This document shows, one piece after another, positions 7,990-16,695 of a stretch of DNA of 64,000 nt. Source of the DNA: Leptothermofonsia sichuanensis E412 (GTDB lineage: Bacteria; Cyanobacteriota; Cyanobacteriia; Leptolyngbyales; Leptolyngbyaceae); NCBI RefSeq assembly GCF_019891175.1, contig NZ_CP072600.1, positions 6,138,001 through 6,202,000 on the forward strand, written 5' to 3'. The translations under genes were made by a program, and so were the position numbers. The notes under the pieces are model-generated. The model did no database searches. It saw only the letters and a program-made list of their open reading frames with translations, and was not told where the DNA came from. The first letter of the stretch is position 1; each line of letters starts with the position of its first letter.

Positions 7990-9722
7990 CATTCCGCCCT
8001 TTGAAGTGTCACACAGGGAATTTAGCTGCATAATTTTTACAAGGCTTCGGGCAAAGGGGGTGTGGTATTAGCAAGGAGTTGATAGTGCAAGACCTTGACC
8101 ATCTGGGCATTGTTGCCGGATTGGTAGACGAGTTGGAGAGTGTGGAACAGGTCAACCAACATCTGGGTGAAGACTTACGGGAACGGATTAGCCCAGGGGT
8201 GGTGGTGAAAGCCATGATTTTGAATGGCTTAGGGCTGGCATCAGCGCCGTTGTACCTGTTTGAGCAATTTTTTGTGGGCAGAGCTACCGAGCATTTGCTG
8301 GGGGAGGGTGTTTTGGCAGAGTATCTCAATGACGACCGTTGAGGACGAGTGCTCGATGCCCTCTATCGAAGTGGCTTGAGTCCATTGTTTCTGGCGATTT
8401 GCTTGAGGACTGCCCAAAAGTTTGGAATCGAGCGTCAAAGTGCCCATCTCGATGCGACATCCTTTGCGGTCGAGGGGGCGTATGAGGTGTCAGCGGTGGT
8501 TGGCAGTACTGTGCCGGTACCCATCACCCTGACCTATGGGTACTCGCGCGACCATCGTCCAGACCTCAAGCAGTTTGTGATGAACCTGGTATGTTGGGGC
8601 GATGGCGATATTCCCGCCTTTGTCGAGTTAGCCGATGGCAACCAATCCGATAAAACTCGCTTTACTGCTGTGATGCAAGAGTTTAAGTCCCAGTGGAACT
8701 TTGAGGGGTTGTATGTAGCCGATTCTGCCCTCTACAGTCAGGACAATCTGGGACAGTTGTCCGGCATACAATGGTTAACTCGTGTCCCATTAACGCTGAC
8801 GGCGGCCTCCGAGTTAGTCAATCATTTACCCGACACTGCGTTAATTCCTACAGCCCTAAAAGGGTATCGCATCGCAACTGTCTGCTGTGAGTATGGGGGT
8901 GTTAAGCAACGCTGGTTGGTAGTCGAGAGCGCTGAGCGCAAGCAAGCTGACCTGAAACAGTTAGACAAGACTTTGGCAAAGGCGGAGACTCATTGGCAAT
9001 CGCAATTGCGCCACCTCTGTAGCCAAGAATTTGCTTGCGAAGCGGATGCGTTAGCCGCACTGAAAAAGTTTGAGCAAAACTTACCCTGGCATCAACTGGT
9101 AGACGTGAGTGTGAAACAAACGTTGCACTATGAAAAACCAGGCAAGCCTAAACCAGAGACTCCTCCCACTCGTATCACCTATCAGCCACAGGCATCATTA
9201 ACCCTCAACTTAAGCGTTGTGACCCTGCATCAGCAACGAGCCGGACGCTTTGTTCTAGCAACCAATCTCTTAGAGTCCGAACAATTGGGCGAACAACAGG
9301 CGCTCCAAGAGTACAAGGCTCAACAAGGCAACGAGCGAGGCTTCCGGTTTCTCAAAGACCCGATGTTTTTTGCCTCCAGTGTTTTCCTCAAATCTCCAGA
9401 ACGGATTATGGCACTTGGCATGATCATGGGTTTATGTTTACTCGTGTATAACCTGGGGCAACGCCAACTCCGCCAAGCTCTGCAACAGTCTAATCAAACC
9501 ATTCCAAATCAACTAGGCAAAGGCACACCATGTCCGACCCTACGTTGGGTCTTTCAGTGTTTCATGGCAGTTCACTTTGTCGTGTTGAATGGCGTTAAAC
9601 AGATCGTCAATCTAACCGACGATCGCCAATGGATTCTCCAATTTCTCGGTTCTGCTTGCCGACAGTACTACTTGCTGTGTTGAAGGGGAAAATCCTTTTG
9701 TGCCAGTTGAAAGTGCGGAATG
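7990..9722 (+). mobile_element. IS1634-family insertion sequence, inactivated
   Basis: About 1.73 kb bounded by 30-bp imperfect terminal inverted repeats (7990-8019 and 9693-9722, 24 of 30 identical, beginning CATTCCGC). It holds one transposase frame interrupted by a stop codon. No target duplication is visible at the flanks. Confidence 0.82.
8079..9683 (+). pseudogene. IS1634-family transposase with internal stop
   Basis: A continuous frame of about 534 codons broken by one TGA at 8340-8342. Upstream is the DUF4277-like N-terminal domain (LGIVAGLVDEL ... ISPGVVVKAMILNGLG); downstream is the DDE core with AHLDATSF (first Asp), YVADSALYS (second Asp) and an FRFLKDPMFF block (Glu region). Homologues normally read DDxLGRxLDALY at the break; TTA or TTG to TGA is a single-step change, so this is probably a nonsense mutation. 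The downstream part could restart at GTG 8349 but would lack the N-terminal DNA-binding region. Confidence 0.85.
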
Positions 9723-9835
9723 TGGGATTAAGCAATAGTTCGGACAGTTTTTAGAGAGAGAAAACCGCCTGTAGACAAAAAAACACCTCTGTTTGTAAGG
9801 TGCAAGTAATCAACCAAACACCCAATAGGTAGCGA

Positions 9836-10011
9836 TGCAACCTACTCTACAAGCCCTACTGTCGAAAGTGGGGCATTTAGCAAACCGCAACAAAAGTTTC
9901 TGTTGAGTCTGTTTCCCACGATCCTTCTGGTGATGGGCAAAGTCAACTTCACCAATTTGAGTCGTTATAGTAAGTGGTCAGAGAAAACCTATCGTCATCA
10001 GTACAGTTAAT
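9836..10011 (+). pseudogene. N-terminal fragment of an IS4-superfamily transposase
   Basis: ATG at 9836 opens MQPTLQALLSKVGHLANRN and then shifts frame near 9895; the next frame gives QQKFLLSLFPTILLVMGKVNF then TNLSRYSKWSEKTYRHQY, a typical N-terminus of cyanobacterial IS4-superfamily transposases. It stops at TAA beside the left end of the following IS1-type element, so the rest has been lost. Confidence 0.65.
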
Positions 10012-10020
10012 CATTCAACG

Positions 10021-10872
10021 GTAGTCCTTTTTAGGAAAGGATAAGGAAAAAGCAAGCATCCCCTCAACAGTTGGATAATTGCAGACGGATCTGTTCGTTA
10101 TAGTGATGGATGAAATTCCAAATCGCAGCGATATGATTATCCAATTTCTTGGAAAATGATAGGGTCTTTCGCACTAATCGAGATACCCGTTGCCTTAAGG
10201 TATTGTTGAATCGTTCGATGTAGCTAGTCAAACCCGTTTCTTTGCCAACGGCATAATGCCGGTTACTTGGTAGGACAGCCTTATAAGCATCCCAATAGTC
10301 GGTGTAAATCACCGCACATTGCCGATACACCCCCGGCATCGATTGCCCCAAGGCTAAAGCAGAGTCTTTTGAACGATCCCCAATGGGGCAACCCACAATC
10401 TCGCGGGTTCGCGTATCGAGCGCTAACCACACCCACTGCTTGTTGCCTTTATCATCAACAAACGACCACAATTCATCCATTTGCACTGTTAAGGCTCCCT
10501 TGGGCTTAGGGGTCACCTGCACCTGACGGGGCACCTCCTCGTAGCATTGGTTGACATAGCCTTGTAGCCAGGACTCTGACAACTTCAGCCCACGGGCGAT
10601 CCCGCCAGGGGAATCTTCTCTAACAGCAGACGGTCAATCATGGCAGTGCTGTCTTTTTCCCGAGGTTTCCACTGAGGATTTTCGACAAATTGGCGACCAC
10701 AATCACGGCATTTGTAGTTTTGTTTGCCTCGCCGGGTCGTGCCATTTTTCATGATGTCGTCAGAGCCACAGTTGGGGCATCGCAGGAAACGAGGAATGCT
10801 TCACATATGCAGATACAAAGAACAACCTTTATCTATTATCCATTTTCTCTGTCCTTTATGAAAAAGGACTAC
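10021..10872 (-). mobile_element. IS1-family element, degenerate
   Basis: 852 bp bounded by inverted ends that start GTAGTCCTTTTT on both sides (10021-10032 and 10861-10872), with further partial symmetry inward. The flanks belong to two unrelated broken genes (an IS4-type transposase and an integron integrase) and show no target duplication, so a deletion or recombination event has joined them here. Confidence 0.75.
10064..10806 (-). pseudogene. IS1-family transposase (InsA-InsB), broken
   Basis: The InsA part reads RCPNCGSDDIMKNGTTRRG and YKCRDCGRQFVENP, a zinc ribbon; the InsB part (10064-10582) carries VQMDELWSFVDDKGNK, VIYTDYWDAY and YIERFNNTLRQR, the DDE-type core. Two lesions are visible. 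A TGA follows directly on the only upstream ATG (10804-10806), and a one-base shift near 10598 separates LAG from IARGLKLSESWLQG, where no A-rich slippery run is present. The element is therefore probably dead. Confidence 0.75.
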
Positions 10873-11068
10873 TGTGCTCTTGAACCGCCAACTGTGTGAG
10901 GAACGCCTCGATTTCTGCTTTCCCCATCTCCCTAGGATGACGTTTGTTGTGAAAGAGCAGGTAGCGCTTAATCCACTGGAGATAGGTTTTTTCGGTTCGA
11001 AAAGAGTAGTGCTTACGTCGTAGAGTCTCCTGAACGACTTCGAGCAACATCTTGGGCCGGTCAGTCAT
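10873..11068 (-). pseudogene. integron integrase (IntI-like tyrosine recombinase), N-terminal fragment
   Basis: ATG 11066-11068 opens about 65 residues with LLEVVQETLRRKHYSFRTEK, YLQWIKRYLLFHNKRHP and MGKAEIEAFLTQLAVQE. This is the SAM-like core-binding domain, and the spacing of KHYSxRTExxYxxWIxRYxxFHxKRHPxEMG is that of integron integrases rather than XerC/D. The catalytic domain with its R-H-R-Y residues is missing: the frame runs into the IS1-type end at 10872. Two attC sites farther on support an integron origin. Not functional. Confidence 0.8.
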
Positions 11069-11145
11069 AGTTACTTCAGGATTCTTTAAGAGAAATTTCT
11101 GGCTGACTCCCATATAATCAGGTTAACTTATAGGTAAGGAGGGTA

Positions 11146-11290
11146 GATCTGCGGAAAGTTTCGGGAGATCCACCCAGATTCGGGGGATCTACGGAAAGTT
11201 TCGGGAGATCCACCTCTATGGGGATGATCTGCGGAAAGTTTCGGGAGATCCACCCAGATCCGGGAGATCTACGGAAAGTTTCCGTATAAT
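11146..11290. repeat. four 40-bp direct repeats, each an imperfect palindrome
   Basis: The word GATCTNCGGAAAGTTTC starts at 11146, 11186, 11226 and 11266, exactly 40 bp apart; three copies continue GGGAGATCCACC. Each unit has dyad symmetry (GATCT ... AGATC outside, CGGAAA / TTTC inside), and copies alternate G and A at the sixth base, giving an 80-bp super-repeat. The array starts about 75 bp upstream of the integrase start, and similar words (TATAATCA followed by GTTA) occur on both sides (near 11112 and 11284). Possible roles are a regulator array or part of an attI region; both are inference. Confidence 0.85.
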
Positions 11291-11343
11291 CAATTGTTAG
11301 CCCTGGTTGACTGACAAAAGTTACCTGAAATCTGCTGAACAGC

Positions 11344-12588
11344 TTGTGGCGCGGTAGTTTCAGGGATTGGAGGAAGAAGTGGGGAGCCAGCGTTCTAAGC
11401 TTAGATACCACTCAAAAGCGTAGATGCTGTGAAAAAAACTCCCCCCTCTACAATGCCTTGAACGCTTGGCTGGGTCAATCGGTGCCCTGGGCTCATCGTA
11501 GCCATCTGACGACCTGCCTGTGGAGGGTGGTGGCTTTGCTCCAGCGCGGAGAAATCAACCTGACTCGCTGGCTGCCCTATGTGCCGTGTCGAGGGGTGCA
11601 GGCACAAAGCAAACAACGACGGCTAAGCCGCTGGCTGCACAACAGTCGCCTGAACGTCCATCGCCTGTACAAGCCCCTGATTCAAGCGGCATTAGCCCAT
11701 TGGGATGAGGATTGTTTGTACCTGAGCTTGGACACCTCGCTGTTTTGGGATGAGTATTGCTTGATTCGCCTAGCGGTGGTGCATCGAGGCCGGGCGTTGC
11801 CTGTGGTCTGGCGGGTGCTCCAGCACCGCAGTGCGTCCGTCGCCTTCAGTGACTACCGGGAGATGCTCCACCAAGCCGCCCATCGCTTGCCGTCGGGGGT
11901 AAAGGTGGTCGTCTTAGCCGACCGGGGCTTCATTCACACCGAGGCCATGAGCGCCATAACCGCTGAACTCGGGTGGCACTACCGCATCCGCATCAAGCGT
12001 AATACTTGGATTTGGCGGGCGGGCCATGGATGGTGTCAATTGAAGGATATTCACCTTCAGCGCGGGGAGGCTCTCTGTTGGCACACCGTGAAGCTCCACA
12101 AAGGCGAGTGGTACGGGCCGGTGCATATCGCCTTTGGTCATAACAGCCTCAACGGCGAGTTTTGGGCCATCGTCAGCGATGAACCCACCCACCTGCGCAC
12201 CTTCGAGGAATACGGCTTGCGCTTCGACATTGAGGAGGCGTTTCTCGATGGCCAATCCAACGGCTGGAATCTCCAGAAATCTGAAATTCGCTCCCTCTGC
12301 GCCCTATCCCGGCTTTGGTTCCTTTTGGCCGTCGCGACGCTCTACGTCACCGCTCAAGGTCTCGAGGTCGTCGCAACAGGCAAACGGCGATGGGTTGACC
12401 CCCATTGGTTTCGTGGCAATAGCTACTTCCGCATTGGATGGGATTGGCTGAAAGCCGCCCTAGAGAACGGGTGGCCACTCATCCGTCATGTCTGTTTCAC
12501 TCATAACCGCGATCCTGAACCCGCGATGGCATCTCGCAAACAGCATGAGCAACGCACCTATCGAATCGAATTCAAAGTACACACGTAA
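11344..12588 (+). CDS. IS4-superfamily DDE transposase
   Basis: About 414 residues with a complete DDE core: first Asp in LYLSLDTSLFWDE, second Asp in VVVLADRGFIHTEA, and Glu in LRFDIEEAFLDGQSNGWNL. The N-terminal ~25 codons may not be translated; LYNALNAWLGQSVPW looks like the true start of the conserved protein, but no ATG precedes it closely. The frame looks intact. I could not define terminal repeats. It reads away from the broken integrase and is cut close to its 3' end by the end of the next element. Confidence 0.75.
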   Translation: MWRGSFRDWRKKWGASVLSLDTTQKRRCCEKNSPLYNALNAWLGQSVPWAHRSHLTTCLWRVVALLQRGEINLTRWLPYVPCRGVQAQSKQRRLSRWLHNSRLNVHRLYKPLIQAALAHWDEDCLYLSLDTSLFWDEYCLIRLAVVHRGRALPVVWRVLQHRSASVAFSDYREMLHQAAHRLPSGVKVVVLADRGFIHTEAMSAITAELGWHYRIRIKRNTWIWRAGHGWCQLKDIHLQRGEALCWHTVKLHKGEWYGPVHIAFGHNSLNGEFWAIVSDEPTHLRTFEEYGLRFDIEEAFLDGQSNGWNLQKSEIRSLCALSRLWFLLAVATLYVTAQGLEVVATGKRRWVDPHWFRGNSYFRIGWDWLKAALENGWPLIRHVCFTHNRDPEPAMASRKQHEQRTYRIEFKVHT

Positions 12589-12624
12589 GTAGCTAAGGGT
12601 TAAAAAGCTCAGGTATGTAATGGT

Positions 12625-13287
12625 TCATGAATGAGCCAATTTCGAGGGAAATCGGAATCGTTCAGCTTGATACCCTGCCGCTTGCGCTCTGGCCTCGACC
12701 CCATCAATGACGGCATAGGCTAAGTCCAGTTCATGTTCAAACATATGTCCTCGCAATTCGTGCGTTTTTAACTGATGCCACTCGATTTCAATCGGATTGA
12801 GTTCGGAGCAGTATTTCGGTAAGAAAAAGCAATACAGTCCGCAAGTTTCCCACTCTACCCATTTCGCCTGCATCTGTTTGCTGGTATGAGTGGGGCTGTT
12901 ATCTTGAACGATGACCCGGATCTTGCCCGTTTGTGCCAATTGGAGTTTGGCTTGCCGAGCCTGTTCATCCATCATCGTGATGTAGCGAGTGCTATCGAAA
13001 CTGCCCACCACCAAGCCATAGACGAAACTTACCAAGGGTTGCAACAATCCCAAAATGCTAATCCGTTTGCCTCGCCGTGAGGTTTGTTCAAGGCGCTTCT
13101 GTTCTCCCACAAAGAAATAGCTATACTCGACGGGCATCCACAGCGAAAACCCCGATTCGTCCAGATAAAACAAGTCGATGTCTCCTGCTGCTGCCCATTG
13201 CAGCCTCTCCAAGTCCGCCAGTTTCTTCGCCTTTTCGACTGGGTCTTGCTTGCCTCGGTGACTGTGACGAGTGCGTTTCCAAATCAC
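12625..13287 (-). CDS. IS630-family transposase, second frame (DDE domain)
   Basis: Catalytic part of an IS630 transposase: DLFYLDESGFSLW (first Asp), IRVIVQDNSPTHTSK (second Asp) and CSELNPIEIEWHQLKTHELR (third acidic residue, E in NPIE). It begins within the stop region of the upstream frame (GTG at 13285-13287) and is most likely made as a fusion by -1 slippage on the A-run at 13292-13298. Confidence 0.85.
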   Translation of the reverse strand: MIWKRTRHSHRGKQDPVEKAKKLADLERLQWAAAGDIDLFYLDESGFSLWMPVEYSYFFVGEQKRLEQTSRRGKRISILGLLQPLVSFVYGLVVGSFDSTRYITMMDEQARQAKLQLAQTGKIRVIVQDNSPTHTSKQMQAKWVEWETCGLYCFFLPKYCSELNPIEIEWHQLKTHELRGHMFEHELDLAYAVIDGVEARAQAAGYQAERFRFPSKLAHS

Positions 13288-13742
13288 CCCCTTTTTTTGA
13301 GCACCTGTCGGAGGTGGTCGGCACTCAACTCGACGTTCCGCTCACTGGCTAACTTGTGGGCCAGTTGCTGACTATTGTAGGTGTGCGGTTCTGCTCGTAA
13401 ACACGCTTCCAAGTACTCCATGTCCTCCGCTTGCCACCGTCGTTTGGCGCCCGGTCTGGGCCCATCCCACAGTCCCCCTAATCCCTTGGCTTGCCAACGC
13501 CCCAAAGTTTCTCGCACCGTTCGCTCATGCCAGTGGAACAAGGTGGCAATTTTCTCCACATACATCCCTTGATGGCTCAACCGCACCACTTCGGCTCGGT
13601 CTTTCACCCGCTGAGGAACGGTCGTTGCGGTACGAAGCTCAAACAAGGTGCGCTCTTCAGCAGCACTGAGAAACACTCGTAAGCGGGCGCCCATCGTCTG
13701 CCTCTCCAAACTGTTGAAATCGATGCCTTTATCTAACTTCAC
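13284..13742 (-). CDS. IS630-family transposase, first frame (helix-turn-helix)
   Basis: About 152 residues carrying the paired HTH DNA-binding region (VVRLSHQGMYVEKIATLFHW ... TVRETLGRWQAKG) and a winged segment ending VLKKRG. The last codons AAA AAA AGG GGG TGA contain the A7G5 run; a -1 step there enters the catalytic frame directly. The start may be ATG inside the first 20 codons (MGARLRVFLSAAEE). Confidence 0.82.
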   Translation of the reverse strand: MKLDKGIDFNSLERQTMGARLRVFLSAAEERTLFELRTATTVPQRVKDRAEVVRLSHQGMYVEKIATLFHWHERTVRETLGRWQAKGLGGLWDGPRPGAKRRWQAEDMEYLEACLRAEPHTYNSQQLAHKLASERNVELSADHLRQVLKKRG

Positions 13743-13837
13743 ACACCTGAACTTTTCAAGCCCGGTCTCTAAGTACAGGACAAAAGTTTGAGGGTAATGT
13801 TCTAGGTTTGTTGTTTTCCTTACGAAGAACTGGTTAG

Positions 13838-14158
13838 ATGGAGAAGTCAGTAGTTGCGGGAACTCAAGTTATGGTATTAGAACCAATTCACTGCCCTGTG
13901 TGTGATGGGATTGAGGTGATCAAACACGGCACAACACCAGACGGCAAACAGCGCTACTTTTGTCAAAACTCAGGATGCCATCGGCGCACCTTTATTTTGC
14001 AATACACCTATCAAGGGTATCTGCCTGAAGTCAAGCAACAAATCAGCGATATGGCAATGAATGGGAGTGGGATTCGAGACACTGCCCGTGTCCTTCACAT
14101 TAGTCCAACGACGGTGATTGAGGAATTAAAAAAAAAGATCGTCAACTCAAAGCCGTGA
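13838..14158 (+). CDS. IS1-family InsA
   Basis: About 106 residues: a zinc ribbon (HCPVCDGIEVIKHG ... YFCQNSGCHRRTF) and a helix-turn-helix (GIRDTARVLHISPTTVIEELKKK). InsA of IS1 represses the element and, by -1 frameshifting, forms the InsAB' transposase. Near its end an A9 run (14128-14136) allows a -1 step into the next frame; that frame is open from the run onward, giving a continuous fusion. Confidence 0.88.
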   Translation: MEKSVVAGTQVMVLEPIHCPVCDGIEVIKHGTTPDGKQRYFCQNSGCHRRTFILQYTYQGYLPEVKQQISDMAMNGSGIRDTARVLHISPTTVIEELKKKIVNSKP

Positions 14159-14622
14159 ATGAACTCAAACTGGCTGAGTTGGAACCCGCTCAAAGCATCG
14201 TAAAGCTTTGCCAGTGGGAAGATACAGAGGCAGAAGCCGATGAAATGTGGAGTTTTGTCCAGTCTAAAGCCCAGCAACGTTGGTTATGGCATGCAATTGA
14301 CCATCACAGTGGAAAAATATTAGCTTATGTGTTGGCGACGCATCAAGATGAAGCATTCCTCCAACTCAAAGCGTTATTAGAACCGTTTGGAATTATGCAG
14401 TTTTACACAGATGGTTGGGGAACCTATGAGCGGCAGCTTGACCCAAGTCTTCATACCGTTGGCAAACAGAACACGCAGAAGATTGAGCGTAAGCATTTGA
14501 CTTTACGCACGCGCTTGAAGCGATTAGCTCGCAAAACTATTTGCTTTTCTAAGTCCATTCTGATGCATGACATTGTGATTGGGCTATTTATTAACCGTTA
14601 TGAGTTTGGTTTTGCTATCTAA
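14155..14622 (+). CDS. IS1-family InsB (catalytic part)
   Basis: About 155 residues with the IS1 DDE core: EADEMWSFVQSKAQQRW (first Asp region), MQFYTDGWGTYE (second Asp) and TQKIERKHLTLRTRLKRLARKT (Glu/Arg-rich third segment). A GTG at 14155 overlaps the InsA stop, but production as an InsAB' fusion through the A9 run is more likely. Intact. Confidence 0.88.
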   Translation: MNELKLAELEPAQSIVKLCQWEDTEAEADEMWSFVQSKAQQRWLWHAIDHHSGKILAYVLATHQDEAFLQLKALLEPFGIMQFYTDGWGTYERQLDPSLHTVGKQNTQKIERKHLTLRTRLKRLARKTICFSKSILMHDIVIGLFINRYEFGFAI

Positions 14623-14637
14623 CCTAAAACAACAAGT

Positions 14638-15699
14638 CTAGAACACGACCAGTTTGAGATTGTCCAAGAACTCATCTAATTTATGGTCAAGATTAACGAG
14701 TAGGTTGTGCAAGTAATCTAAGCCATATCGGAATAGACTCTGGGCTTTGCGCCCATGGGACTTGAGTTGAATCGTTTTGTGCGCCTGCCGCCACACCCCC
14801 GTTCGCATCACCCAACATAACGCCAATGTGAGGAGCGCAAAGAGCTTGCGGACTCGGTAGTCATCAATAAAATGGGTCGCTTCGAGGCAGAAGCCCCGAG
14901 TTTTGAACGCACCGAACAGGGTTTCTAAATTCCACCGCAGGGCGTAATCTTTGAGGGCTGAATGGGGTGAATGGTTGGTGACCAAAATCAGTAATTCCTG
15001 GGTGTCAAGCCGCAGACCAACGACATACACCCAATGTCCCCACACTTGACGGCGTTTGCGTAAAATCTTGGTTTCACCCGCTTTGAGATCGGCAAAGAGG
15101 ACGCGGCCATTCAGGGCTTTGCTGCCATCACTGAGCGTTTCAGTTTCGCGAATCCGCCCCCGAAACGGGATTGGCTCATCTTCGAGCAAATAGCCAATCC
15201 ACTCCCGCCCAACAAATTCGCGGTCGCTCGTCAGGCACCGCAGGCGGACATCCTCGCCAAAAATCGTGAAGAATTCGTTGAGCAAATCGATGCGCTCTTG
15301 GGTGTTGGAATTGCCGCGGTTGTCCAGCATCAGAAACACCACCGGAAAGGAAATACCCTGATGGCAAATGCCCAGGGTGAGAATGTTGAAAACGCTACCG
15401 CCAAAGCTCCATTCGGTGCGGTCTATGGCGAGCACCCAAGGCTGCGGGATCCCCATCAGGCAGACCACGGCACGGGCAATCGCCGCATAATCGAGATCAA
15501 AGTCGCTAAAGAAGCGCTGGAGACGCTTGTAGTTCGACGGAATTTGGGCGGAACCACAAAAGCTAGCAGCCAATTCGCTCAGATTCACCGTACGGGTTCG
15601 TAGCAGGGCGATCAGAAATTGAGCCACAAATGCCAGCCGCGCACCATGCCAACCGAGGAGGGGCTGCAAAACTTGGCGAAATTCGGTAATCTGTTGCAT
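14638..15699 (-). pseudogene. IS4-family transposase, 3' end replaced by IS1
   Basis: About 353 residues. The DDE residues are in WVLAIDRTEWSFGG, LRCLTSDREFVG and LRWNLETLFGAFKTRGF, the last matching the Y-(2)-R-(3)-E-(6)-K style signature of IS4. ATG 15697-15699. The IS1 insertion replaces the last few codons: joining the two sides of the target duplication gives an original ending NLKLLSCT, now NLKLVVF. The change touches only the tail, so the protein may still be active. Confidence 0.8.
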
Positions 15700-15799
15700 G
15701 GGGGTCTCGTTGGTTTGTTGTTATTCCTAGGAAACCCCTTCCCGCCTAAGTTTTCAACCCTCTGTGTGCCTCAATTGACAAGTTTTGTCCTGTACTGAG

Positions 15800-16438
15800 G
15801 GTTGGTTCAACCTTTGCTTTTTATTAGCATGGTCATTTCGTTTGCTCAACCAGCAGTGCGTGACCCCAAGCAGAAAATTGCCTATGCTGCTGGACCATTT
15901 ATGCTCTTTCACCGTTTTGCCTATGAGCAAGTGGGCGGACATCGAGCCGTCGCCCATGAAGTAGCTGAGGATGTCGCCCTGGCTCGCGCCATCAAACGCC
16001 ATCAGTTGTAAGTTGGAATATTATTTGGGCGCGAATCTAGCCAGCTTACGCATGTATACCACGTGGGCTAAGCTCTGGGAAGGTTGGACAAAGGTACTGT
16101 ATGTGGGCGCATGGCGAAATATCTGGCTCATGCTATTGCTGGTTGTCACGATGCTCAGTCTCTATACAATACCCTGGCTAGGGTTCGTAATTTTGCTGGC
16201 AAAGGGTCTGATGGTTCGCTGGAATGTGATAGACGGGTTATCGATGGGGCTGATCCTGTCATCGCTAGGCTTGCAGTATTATCTGCGATCGCAAACAGCT
16301 CAGCTTTTACACTGTCCTGCGAAATACTGGTGGCTGCAAAGCATCGGCGGACTGCTCATCACCATGATGGCGATCGCTTCAGTAATCAAAGTAGAAACGG
16401 GCTGGGGCTGGACATGGCGAGGTCGTTCATTAAAGTAG
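15800..16438 (+). pseudogene. family 2 glycosyltransferase, C-terminal fragment with frameshift
   Basis: Starting right at the end of the IS4-type element, one frame gives IAYAAGPFMLFHRFAYEQVGGHRAV and AEDVALARAIKRHQ, then a frame change near 16008-16012 continues as KLEYYLGANLASLRMYTTWAKLWEGWTK followed by three hydrophobic segments. This is the back half of a processive, membrane-bound GT2 (the VxEDxxLARxIK and R-Y-x-G-A-N-L motifs). The N-terminal nucleotide-binding half is absent. Decayed. Confidence 0.75.
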
Positions 16439-16695
16439 CCTTGCTTTGAGTACTGCTGTGTAACCCTCTTTCATCACTCCAGGTGAAGTAAAATCAAGCC
16501 TAAATGCTGAAAGTCTTTCACAACCTGCTGTTTAGCATATACGCATCATTGTCGAGTATTCTGCAATATTGGAAATAAGCGGTAACTGCTAAGACTCAAG
16601 ACGGCCAGGAGATTCACCATTTTTGAATAAATTTACTCTGCCTAAATGATAGAAGAGGGGTAACAATGCTAAATCCCAAGGCTAGGGGTGAAGTA

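Larger units (their letters stand above)
12597..13764 (-). mobile_element. IS630-family element with two overlapping frames
   Basis: Inverted ends at about 12597-12620 and 13738-13764 share GCTCAGGTATGTAA-like sequence (18 or more of 24 matching). The transposase is split in two frames joined by an A7G5 run, as in other IS630 elements that use -1 frameshifting. Both halves look undamaged, so the element may be active. Confidence 0.75.
13793..14650 (+). mobile_element. IS1-family element, intact, with 8-bp target duplication
   Basis: 858 bp with 25-bp inverted ends (13793-13817 and 14626-14650, sharing TGTTCTAG and TTGTTGTTTT). The 8-bp word AGTTTGAG occurs directly on both sides (13785-13792 and 14651-14658), a target duplication of the usual IS1 size. 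The insertion site is the 3' end of an IS4-type transposase gene. Confidence 0.92.
13769..15799 (-). mobile_element. IS4-family element, interrupted by an IS1-family element
   Basis: Ends at about 13769-13788 and 15779-15799 are inverted copies sharing AGTACAGGACAAAA. Without the inserted 13793-14658 segment the element is about 1.17 kb. Its right flank is a broken glycosyltransferase gene and its left flank the IS630 element; no target duplication is seen. Confidence 0.8.

Noticed and set aside
8340-8342. UGA recoding (selenocysteine or readthrough) in the IS1634 transposase
   Set aside because: No SECIS-like element or family precedent; a one-base nonsense mutation is simpler.
11146-11290. 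Possible CRISPR array
   Set aside because: The repeats are 25-29 bp but the spacers are only about 11-15 bp and are themselves repeated, so it is a tandem palindromic array, not a CRISPR.
11118-11411. 97-codon frame on the minus strand
   Set aside because: It runs through the 40-bp repeat array and its protein is the repeat translated; no ribosome-binding site or family.
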